DNA of 15,696 nt, from assembly GCA_022360105.1 (NCBI GenBank), contig JAKSDL010000145.1, positions 1 through 15,696 of the forward strand, given 5' to 3'. Position numbers and translations under genes: made by a program. The DNA comes from Pseudomonadota bacterium. Its GTDB lineage: Bacteria; SAR324; XYD2-FULL-50-16; JAHJRI01. The notes beneath the pieces were generated by a model that did no database searches, was not told the DNA's origin, and saw nothing but the letters and a program-made list of their open reading frames with translations. Of this stretch, positions 7,166 through 13,004 are shown one piece after another; the first letter of the stretch is position 1, and each line of letters begins with the position of its first letter.

Positions 7166-7948
7166 TTACGCTCCTTGTTCAAACCGAAAACTCTGGTCAG
7201 GATCTATCACAGCTAAAATGCGGATACCGCACCCTTCACCTCCCTGCCAGCGCCAGGGAAATGCCGCAAAGGTGCAGCGTTTGCCTGTCACTTTGTTCAA
7301 GTCTCCGCCTACATTCTCGATTCCCGGAATTCCTCCTTTCACCATCAAGGTTTTGTGAGCTGCTTCCCATTCCGGAAAGTCTTCTTTGGGATCACGACCG
7401 GTATATGCTTTATATTCCTCTATGAGATGAGGATGAGTCGGTCCCAGGCCGTGGTCAACCAACTTGGTTGCCATGGGATGATCATTGGCCTGAACATCGT
7501 AGCCAACCAGCTTAACTTTTTTGTCCGCCAGCCACTGGGCTCCTTCCTTGTACATACCGGGAGAATAGGCATAGTACTCATCGGTATCTGCCATTTTGGT
7601 ATGCATGCCGGTATTGATCATCACAATATCGCCTTCACGGATTTTTGGTCTGGCATTCTCCAGATCTTCGGGAGTGATCACCTCCCATTTCCCTTTTGGG
7701 ATGGATACTGCCACCCCGGTGCCGAAGAATCGCCACAAGGGATAACCAAGGAGATCCGGTGTATTTTCCGTTACATGTAAGGGAGCATCCATGTGCGTTC
7801 CTCGATGCATGATCCCTTCGAATTCACTCTTATAGTAGCCGTCTTTAGCATGAAATTTTTTAACATGGACATTGATACCCGGTGTTGATGGCCACTCCGG
7901 CATATGATGTCCCCATGGTTGACTTAAATTGTAAATTTGTAATGTCAT
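7166..7948 (-). CDS. cyclase-family metal-dependent hydrolase (canonical motif)
   Basis: A 260-residue soluble enzyme of the cyclase / kynurenine formamidase superfamily. The signature HRGTHMDAPLH (48-58) is the canonical HxGTHxDxPxH metal motif, and downstream AAHKTLM and GIPGIENVGGD supply the conserved His and Glu region. Characterised relatives hydrolyse amide or ring C-N bonds (kynurenine formamidase, isatin hydrolase); some family members are thought to open cyclic diketones. No signal peptide is seen. The start ATG 7948 has AGG 8 bases upstream and lies 22 bases after the stop of its paralogue, so the two are co-transcribed. Both retain an unusual aromatic tail segment (FPWRWQGGEGC here). 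The substrate cannot be inferred, but its position opposite a CoA operon suggests a ring-opening or deacylating step. Confidence 0.85.
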   Translation of the reverse strand: MTLQIYNLSQPWGHHMPEWPSTPGINVHVKKFHAKDGYYKSEFEGIMHRGTHMDAPLHVTENTPDLLGYPLWRFFGTGVAVSIPKGKWEVITPEDLENARPKIREGDIVMINTGMHTKMADTDEYYAYSPGMYKEGAQWLADKKVKLVGYDVQANDHPMATKLVDHGLGPTHPHLIEEYKAYTGRDPKEDFPEWEAAHKTLMVKGGIPGIENVGGDLNKVTGKRCTFAAFPWRWQGGEGCGIRILAVIDPDQSFRFEQGA

Positions 7949-7970
7949 ATCAAGTGCCTAAGCATAAATG

Positions 7971-8780
7971 TTATTCGGAGTGTCCGGCTTCCAACCGGTA
8001 ATTTCCTGAAGGATCTGTCATTGCTACAAAGCGAACAGGACAGGCATCCCCTTGTTTCCAGTTCCAGGGGGTTGCCACAAAAGTCGCTCGTTTGCCCAAC
8101 AACAGGCCTACATCGCCACCCACCTGTTCGATGGTAGGAATGCCTGCAGCCAGAATTGTTTTGTGGGCTATATTCCAATCCGGATGTTCCTTCTTTGGGT
8201 CCAATCCTGTTTCCTCCCGATATCTTGAAGTCAACCTGTTCATTAAAGGTCCCCCACGATGGGGACCCAACGAAGTTGCCAATGGGTGATCAACCTGGGG
8301 GGTATCCACAGCAACCAATTTGCATTCCTGTTTGACCAGCCATTCTGCGGCCTGTTTGGAAAGACCGGGAGACTCGCCAAAGTATTCCAAACTATCCGAG
8401 TACTTGTGATACCAGTCAGTTACAATCACTACAATGTCTCCCTTTTTGATATCCGGTTTTGCGGCTGCCAGATCCTTGGCGGTAACCAAGTCCCATCTTT
8501 TTTTCGGAATATGAAGAATGACGCCATTTCCAAAAAAACGATCCAATGGAATGTCGGCTGCTCCTGCTCCTTTCTGTATGAGGTGCATGGGGGTGTTCAT
8601 ATGAGTGCCCGTATGCATCACCATCTTTAATCGTTGTGCCATCACTCCATGCTGGGCATGCTTCACAGAGCGAAACATCACTACATCATCATCACCAGGC
8701 ATCGAAGGAGCGCCATGCCCCCAGATGTGACTTAATTCTACCATTTGCATTCCCGAATAGGGATCAATGACAGCAGACAT
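7971..8780 (-). CDS. cyclase-family hydrolase paralogue with Asp-to-Asn change
   Basis: A 269-residue paralogue of the next gene and first of the pair. Its motif reads HTGTHMNTPMH (56-66), so the Asp of HxGTHxDxPxH, a metal ligand in characterised members, is Asn (N62) and the Ala is Thr. The later AHKTILAAGIP, TIEQVGGD and TPWNWKQGDAC blocks match the paralogue, so the fold is intact. The change may mark a subfamily with a different metal site or substrate, or a partner that works with the canonical copy. ATG 8780 is backed by a strong GGAGA five bases upstream. A sigma-54-type promoter lies at 8851-8867. The stop is at 7971. Confidence 0.83.
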   Translation of the reverse strand: MSAVIDPYSGMQMVELSHIWGHGAPSMPGDDDVVMFRSVKHAQHGVMAQRLKMVMHTGTHMNTPMHLIQKGAGAADIPLDRFFGNGVILHIPKKRWDLVTAKDLAAAKPDIKKGDIVVIVTDWYHKYSDSLEYFGESPGLSKQAAEWLVKQECKLVAVDTPQVDHPLATSLGPHRGGPLMNRLTSRYREETGLDPKKEHPDWNIAHKTILAAGIPTIEQVGGDVGLLLGKRATFVATPWNWKQGDACPVRFVAMTDPSGNYRLEAGHSE

Positions 8781-8850
8781 CTATTCTCCATTGATTGTTT
8801 ATAAAATCAGTTTCCCTTAAAATTACGATTCTTTCCGAATGAAACCAGAT

Positions 8851-8867
8851 AGCAATGACTATTCCAC
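8851..8867 (-). promoter_or_regulatory. sigma-54-type promoter for the hydrolase pair
   Basis: On the minus strand the sequence is GTGGAATAGTCATTGCT. It has the invariant GG and GC separated by 10 bases, and the fuller pattern TGG-N9-TTGC-W of the RpoN consensus. Transcription would begin near 8840, leaving about 60 bases of leader before ATG 8780. Confidence 0.5.
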
Positions 8868-9062
8868 CTTGAATCCTGCGAAATAATAAAGAAAAAGCAA
8901 ATCGATATGATCAATTATTAGCATTCAAGGCCCGACATGGGGCATAACTGTCCTTTGGTTAAATTAAAACATTATTACAATACATTATGCCAAAAATCGG
9001 GAAAATCGGGTCATTGTTGACTCATTTCTCAATTAAACCTGTTTGTTGCCCTCCTTTCTCAA

Positions 9063-9088
9063 ATTCACTCTTTTGCAGCAAGGTGAAT
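9063..9088. promoter_or_regulatory. dyad, possible enhancer site
   Basis: ATTCAC (9063-9068) and GTGAAT (9083-9088) are perfect inverted arms centred 20 bp apart. CTT/AAG inside extends the stem with one bulged base. The centre is about 140 bases upstream of the predicted plus-strand start and about 235 bases upstream of the minus-strand start, a usual distance range for sigma-54 enhancer-binding proteins. A role is inferred only from position and symmetry. Confidence 0.25.
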
Positions 9089-9186
9089 CCCCCTTAACTT
9101 GTCTCTTTCAGATTAAGCAGAAATCAATTTTCAGGCGCTGTTCGTATTCTTGATAACCGATAGCAGAAAACCGTTATCCGTCTTCA

Positions 9187-9203
9187 CTGGTATACCGGTT
9201 GCA
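9187..9203 (+). promoter_or_regulatory. sigma-54-type promoter for the acyl-CoA synthetase operon
   Basis: CTGGTATACCGGTTGCA has GG and GC spaced by 10 bases and matches TGG-N9-TTGC-W. Transcription would begin near 9214, about 100 bases before ATG 9314. A GATAAC/GTTATC dyad (9152-9178) ends 8 bases upstream. Confidence 0.5.
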
Positions 9204-9313
9204 GTCAATAAGCAACATCTGGGCAAGGAATTCATTCAATTAAAATTTTCAGTCAATTTAACGGACAGATAAATCAGGCACGTCCTTAACCTTCCGGAGA
9301 GGAAAACGATAAA

Positions 9314-10012
9314 ATGACCACTAAAGAAATACTGCAAAGAGCTCGAACTGAAAAGCGTTCAGTACTGACAGAAATAGAAGCCAAGCAGATTCTACAAGAG
9401 GCAGGGATTGAATGCACCAATACAAAACTGGCTGCCAATAAAGATGAAGCTGTCTTATTAAGCGAAAAAATCGGATATCCTGTTGTTTTAAAAATCTCCT
9501 CCGTCGATATCACACATAAAAGCGATGCAGGCGGTGTCAAAATAAATCTTAAAAACAAAGAAGCTGTTGAAAGCGCCTTTGATGAGATTATGAACGCCTG
9601 CACATCTCAGTTTCCCGAAGCAGATATAGAGGGCATTTCAGTCCAGGGTATGGCTGAACCTGGTACAGAGGTGATCATAGGGATGACCAATGATCCTTCT
9701 TTTGGTCCTGTTCTGATGTTTGGTTTGGGCGGAGTGTTTGTTGAGGTTTTGAAGGATGTGTCGTTTCGAATTGTGCCTATCGAAAAGGTTGATGCCAGTG
9801 AAATGATATCGGAAATAAAAGGCAGAAAACTATTGGAAGGATACAGAGGCCATGATCCTGCGGATATCCCTTTTCTGGAGGACATGCTGCTTAAGCTGTC
9901 CAACTTTGTAGATAATACACCAGGGATACAGGAAATCGACATGAACCCGGTTTTTGCTTATAAATCCGGTGCAATGGTTGTAGACGCAAGAATTATCTTG
10001 GAAGAGCAATAA
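9314..10012 (+). CDS. ADP-forming acyl-CoA synthetase, beta (ATP-grasp) subunit
   Basis: A 232-residue cytoplasmic subunit that binds ADP/ATP and exchanges phosphate with the alpha subunit's His. It is an ATP-grasp_5 domain: SVLTEIEAKQILQEAGI at the start, VVLKISSVDITHKSDAGGV (57-75, with the conserved H68), the glycine-rich FGPVLMFGLGGVFVEVLKD (130-148) and the metal-binding end IQEIDMNPVF (205-214). Length fits separately encoded beta subunits. A good Shine-Dalgarno region (GGAGAGGA) precedes ATG 9314. It is the first gene of the plus-strand operon, 24 bases before the alpha gene. The enzyme can either conserve energy as ATP from a CoA ester or activate an acid; direction and substrate cannot be decided here. 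Confidence 0.9.
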   Translation: MTTKEILQRARTEKRSVLTEIEAKQILQEAGIECTNTKLAANKDEAVLLSEKIGYPVVLKISSVDITHKSDAGGVKINLKNKEAVESAFDEIMNACTSQFPEADIEGISVQGMAEPGTEVIIGMTNDPSFGPVLMFGLGGVFVEVLKDVSFRIVPIEKVDASEMISEIKGRKLLEGYRGHDPADIPFLEDMLLKLSNFVDNTPGIQEIDMNPVFAYKSGAMVVDARIILEEQ

Positions 10013-10036
10013 ACAATTAAATAGGACGGTCCAGCG

Positions 10037-11428
10037 ATGATGGAATTCTTTTTCAAACCAAAATCTGTAGCAGTAATTGGCGCCAGCGGCACTCCGGGGA
10101 AACTCGGATATGTCATTGTAAAAAATATATCTGATAGCGATTTCTCCGGGGATGTATATCCCGTTAATCCCAAATCTGAGGAGATTCTAGGATACAAGGT
10201 TTATCCTTCGTTAACCCAAATTCCCGGGGATGTAGACCTCGTTGTAACAGCGCTGCCCACACCCAAGCTTACCGTTGCGACACTGGAAGAATGTGCTCGG
10301 AAAGGCGTTAAGGCAGTTATTATTGAGTCCGCCGGATTTGCCGAAATCGGGGGGGAAGGCAAGCTTTTTCAGCAACAGATTGTCGATATTGCTGCTAAAA
10401 ATAATATCAGGGTCATGGGGCCCAACTGCTCCGGAATTGTTTCCCGCGATATCGTGACCTCGATTTACCCGATGACTCAGAAAGTGCCAAACGGAAATGT
10501 TGTGCTTATCGGTCAATCCGGTCTTTTAGCCGCAGGAATGGCTTCGGATATCGTCGAAAATGAAAGCCTCAATATAAGCAAGGTCTGCTCTATTGGGAAC
10601 AAATGTGATGTCAATGAAAATGACCTGTTGCAGTATTTCGGTGAACAAAAAGATGTCGATGTAATCTCCATGTATCTGGAAAACGTGGCAGACGGCAAGA
10701 ATCTTACAAAAATTGCTAAAAAGGTGGCTGCCAAAAAGCCGGTGGTCTTTCTCAATGGCGGTCGTACAGAGGCAGGCGCCAAAGCAGCCATGAGTCACAC
10801 CGGAAGTATCGCCAGTAATTCGAAAATAGTGGAAACGGCGATCCGACAAACAGGAATGATCAAAGCGGATGATTTCACGGAACTTAAGGATTTCGCCAAG
10901 GTGTTTTCCACCCAACCACTGCCAAAAGGCAATCGCATTGCCGTTATCACACTTGCGGGTAGTGTGGGTGTGGTGGTATCCGATCTTTGTGCCGAGTATG
11001 GACTGGAATTACCAAAACTGACCCCGGAAACCACCGAATCGTTAAAGGATATGTTTGATACCCCGGTATCAAACCCGGTAGATCTTTATTTCTCCGTCAC
11101 CAAAATAGGTTTTACCAAAACCCTGGAAACCACCTTTCCGGATGCCTTTAAGGATCCCAATATCGACGCGGCAGTGCTTATCCTGGCCGGTTTTGAATAC
11201 ACCCAGGAAGCTGTGCAAAAAAAGATCATTCAACGGATCGTAAAAGAGGTAGGCAAACCGGTGGTGGTCTGCATGATTGTCGGCTACAACCGTTTCAAAA
11301 ATGTGATCATGGACGAACTGGGAAAGGAACTGCCGGTCTTTCCATCGTTGATTTCAGGTGTCAAAGCCTTGAGCAAGCTGTGTGAATACGGTATTCGACA
11401 ACATAAAAACGCATCGAAAGGGAGGTAA
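10037..11428 (+). CDS. ADP-forming acyl-CoA synthetase, alpha subunit
   Basis: A 463-residue partner of the preceding beta subunit. The CoA-binding Rossmann domain (KPKSVAVIGASGTPGKLGY, 7-25) is followed by VMGPNCSGI (126-134), GQSGLLAAG in the second domain, and the phosphohistidine loop AMSHTGSIAS with H254. It catalyses acyl-phosphate/CoA exchange in the cytoplasm. ATG 10037 and ATG 10040 are adjacent; AGGA at 10023-10026 serves either. The stop (11426-11428) lies one base before the crotonase start, and its GGAGG doubles as the crotonase Shine-Dalgarno, indicating translational coupling. A second alpha paralogue without a beta partner is at 3354-4754. Confidence 0.9.
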   Translation: MMEFFFKPKSVAVIGASGTPGKLGYVIVKNISDSDFSGDVYPVNPKSEEILGYKVYPSLTQIPGDVDLVVTALPTPKLTVATLEECARKGVKAVIIESAGFAEIGGEGKLFQQQIVDIAAKNNIRVMGPNCSGIVSRDIVTSIYPMTQKVPNGNVVLIGQSGLLAAGMASDIVENESLNISKVCSIGNKCDVNENDLLQYFGEQKDVDVISMYLENVADGKNLTKIAKKVAAKKPVVFLNGGRTEAGAKAAMSHTGSIASNSKIVETAIRQTGMIKADDFTELKDFAKVFSTQPLPKGNRIAVITLAGSVGVVVSDLCAEYGLELPKLTPETTESLKDMFDTPVSNPVDLYFSVTKIGFTKTLETTFPDAFKDPNIDAAVLILAGFEYTQEAVQKKIIQRIVKEVGKPVVVCMIVGYNRFKNVIMDELGKELPVFPSLISGVKALSKLCEYGIRQHKNASKGR

Positions 11429-11429
11429 G

Positions 11430-12197
11430 ATGAAGTATGAAAATATAATTGTCGAGAAAGAGCAAGGTATCGCTGTTCTTACCTTTAATCGGCCTGATGC
11501 CATGAATGCTCTGAATAATCAGACTCGAGCTGAATTTGGCTCGGCAATCCAAGAGTTGGAGAACGATGATTCTGTTTTGGTGTTAATACTGACAGGCTCG
11601 GGAAAGTCATTTGTGGCAGGATCGGATATCAAAGAGTTTGATCAGACGACACCCTACGTTGCTCACAATATAACCAGGCTTGGGCAACTGGTTGAGAACT
11701 TCTCCAAACCGGTTATTGCAGCCGTCAATGGATTTTGTCTGGGTGGAGGCTGCGAAATTGCCATGGGTTGTGACATCATCATTGCCTCTGAAAAGGCCAA
11801 ATTCGGCCAACCGGAAATCAATCTCGGTATTATCCCCGGTGGCGGAGGCACCCAAAGATTGCAAAGAGCAATTGGGTCATATCGGGCAAAAGAATTGATA
11901 TTTACCGGCGATATCATCAGAGCTGAAGAAGCCGATAGAATTGGTCTGGTAAACCGTGTGGTACCCATGGAAGAGCTGATGAGTTCCGCAAAGGAAACTG
12001 CCACCAAGATAGCTTCCAAAAGCCTGGCCGCTCTGAAGCTTGCCAAAACAGCTATTAACCGGGGGATGCAGACCAATCTGGAATCAGGTCTCGCCTATGA
12101 GCGAGAGATGTACAGTCTGGCTCTTTCTCTTGAAGACAAGGCAGAAGGAGTAGCAGCGTTTTTAGAAAAAAGAAAACCGGAGTTTAAAGGGAAATAG
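11430..12197 (+). CDS. enoyl-CoA hydratase (crotonase family)
   Basis: A 255-residue cytoplasmic crotonase, expected to add water to a 2-enoyl-CoA. The oxyanion-hole and CoA region is VAGSDIKEF (62-70). GGGCE (105-109) and FGQPE (125-129) supply E109 and E129, equivalent to the two catalytic glutamates of rat mitochondrial hydratase (E144, E164), so it should be an active hydratase rather than a variant lacking acid/base residues. PGGGGTQRL and a normal C-terminal helix region are present. ATG 11430 is chosen because GGAGG lies 5 bases upstream and the protein then starts MKYENIIVEK as usual; an ATG at 11382 would overlap the alpha gene by 47 bases. It is tightly coupled to the synthetase alpha gene; a 336-base gap follows. 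Confidence 0.92.
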   Translation: MKYENIIVEKEQGIAVLTFNRPDAMNALNNQTRAEFGSAIQELENDDSVLVLILTGSGKSFVAGSDIKEFDQTTPYVAHNITRLGQLVENFSKPVIAAVNGFCLGGGCEIAMGCDIIIASEKAKFGQPEINLGIIPGGGGTQRLQRAIGSYRAKELIFTGDIIRAEEADRIGLVNRVVPMEELMSSAKETATKIASKSLAALKLAKTAINRGMQTNLESGLAYEREMYSLALSLEDKAEGVAAFLEKRKPEFKGK

Positions 12198-12223
12198 GAT
12201 GGACGTCCGGTGGTTCTGTTTCG

Positions 12224-12272
12224 CTTAATCTACTATACGGGCTGATCAATTAAGGATGTAGGGTAGATTAAG
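12224..12272. repeat. 10-bp inverted repeat after the enoyl-CoA hydratase gene
   Basis: CTTAATCTAC (12224-12233) and GTAGATTAAG (12263-12272) are perfect reverse complements with a 29-base spacer. No U-tract follows, so it is not a standard terminator. It starts 27 bases after the crotonase stop. Confidence 0.5.
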
Positions 12273-12294
12273 AAATGAAGTGACAAATCCGCCA

Positions 12295-12332
12295 ACGCAA
12301 TAGTTTTTGTGAAAAGATTACAACTATTGCGT
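12295..12332. repeat. 11-bp inverted repeat
   Basis: ACGCAATAGTT (12295-12305) and AACTATTGCGT (12322-12332) are perfect reverse complements with a 16-base spacer. It could be a hairpin in the message or an operator. Confidence 0.5.
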
Positions 12333-12388
12333 AAGGTATAGTCTGTTTTAATTGCGTATTTTGTTGAAAACAAAGGGTTAGTACACGA

Positions 12389-12468
12389 GTCATTCCGGGC
12401 CTGACCCGGAATCTAAACAGGCGTTATTGAAGAGATACTTTTAGATGCCGGATCAAGTCCGGCATGAC
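12389..12468. repeat. bipartite REP-like dispersed repeat
   Basis: Two 26-base arms (12389-12414 and 12443-12468) are inverted copies matching at 21 of 26 positions and separated by 28 bases. Each arm is itself a hairpin: TTCCGGG/CCCGGAA and TGCCGGA/TCCGGCA. The sequence type is, from memory, a widespread intergenic repeat in Proteobacteria and Desulfobacterota. A half copy is at 109-124. It may end or attenuate transcription between the crotonase and DUF35 genes. Confidence 0.7.
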
Positions 12469-12533
12469 AAGACGCCAAATGCGACGTGATATCACTTAAT
12501 CACTTCGAACCAAAAAAAGAGGAAACGAACAGA

Positions 12534-12968
12534 ATGGAAAACATGCAAAACAAAGTAGCCCGGGTACCAAATCTTGTTGATTGGTCAACCGGTGAGATTC
12601 GGCTGATGAGCGCAAAATGTAATTCTTGCGATACCTATTTTTTTCCAAAGGAGCATTATCAACACCGCCCCGGCTGCACAAGGGAAGGGGTTGAAGATGT
12701 CCTGCTTCCTTCCAGAGGCAAACTTGCCAGTTATACCGTTCAGTATTATCCCTGCCCTCCGCCATTTAAAACAGAGAAGAAAATCACTCCTTATGGCATT
12801 GGACTGGTTGAATTTAAAGAGGAAAAGATCCAGATCACCGGTATTATTACGGAAACCGATCTGAAGACTCTTGAAATTGGAATGGAGATGGAGACTACGA
12901 TCCTGTCCATGTACACCAATGAAGAAAAGCAGGATGTTGTCACCTGGGCGTTTAGAGCTGTTCAGTAA
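12534..12968 (+). CDS. DUF35 OB-fold/zinc-ribbon protein, thiolase partner
   Basis: A 144-residue protein with an N-terminal rubredoxin-like zinc ribbon (C29-x2-C32, then H41, H44 and C48 as possible further ligands) and an OB-fold (about 60-144; GKLASYTVQYYPCPPPF, TPYGIGLVEF, ITGII). DUF35 proteins act as small subunits of thiolases, for example BbsA with the thiolase BbsB in anaerobic toluene degradation and the DUF35 subunit of archaeal acetoacetyl-CoA thiolase/HMG-CoA synthase complexes. Only three Cys are seen in the ribbon instead of the usual four. ATG 12534 is preferred (GAGGA upstream) over GTG 12486, which would add 16 unlikely residues. The thiolase gene follows after 36 bases. Confidence 0.85.
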   Translation: MENMQNKVARVPNLVDWSTGEIRLMSAKCNSCDTYFFPKEHYQHRPGCTREGVEDVLLPSRGKLASYTVQYYPCPPPFKTEKKITPYGIGLVEFKEEKIQITGIITETDLKTLEIGMEMETTILSMYTNEEKQDVVTWAFRAVQ

Positions 12969-13004
12969 CCAACCGCAAACAAACCACTATAAGGGATAAT
13001 AATC

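Larger units (their letters stand above)
8781..9313. other. 533-base divergent control region
   Basis: No gene is visible on either strand. It separates the hydrolase pair (minus) from the acyl-CoA synthetase operon (plus). It holds two outward sigma-54-type promoters (8851-8867 minus, 9187-9203 plus), a tandem 9-mer AAAATCGGG (8993-9001, 9002-9010), a dyad ATTCAC/GTGAAT (9063-9068, 9083-9088) and a second dyad GATAAC/GTTATC (9152-9157, 9173-9178). The dyads are candidate binding sites for an activator serving both promoters. Confidence 0.6.
12198..12533. other. 336-base repeat-rich gap inside the operon
   Basis: No gene is seen. In order it holds: inverted repeat CTTAATCTAC/GTAGATTAAG (12224-12272), inverted repeat ACGCAATAGTT/AACTATTGCGT (12295-12332), a further TTGCGT near 12353, and the bipartite dispersed repeat at 12389-12468. 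The DUF35 gene begins 65 bases after it. Either the DUF35/thiolase pair has its own promoter here or transcripts read through. Confidence 0.6.

Noticed and set aside
7355..7780. Plus-strand frame of 141 codons opposite the first hydrolase
   Set aside because: The minus-strand frame has the full cyclase-family motif set; this one has no recognisable protein features.
8259..8630. Plus-strand frame of 123 codons opposite the second hydrolase
   Set aside because: It is antisense to a complete hydrolase gene with a strong ribosome-binding site; no independent signal.
9286..9603. Minus-strand open frame of 105 codons opposite the synthetase beta gene
   Set aside because: It lies wholly in or beside a strong ATP-grasp gene, is Ser-rich low-complexity antisense translation and has no domain.
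11382..11429. Upstream ATG for the enoyl-CoA hydratase
   Set aside because: It would overlap the synthetase alpha gene by 47 bases; GGAGG sits at the right distance from ATG 11430.
12389..12468. CRISPR or insertion-sequence interpretation of the repeats in the operon gap
   Set aside because: Only two inverted arms are present, with no regular spacers, no transposase and no target-site duplication visible.
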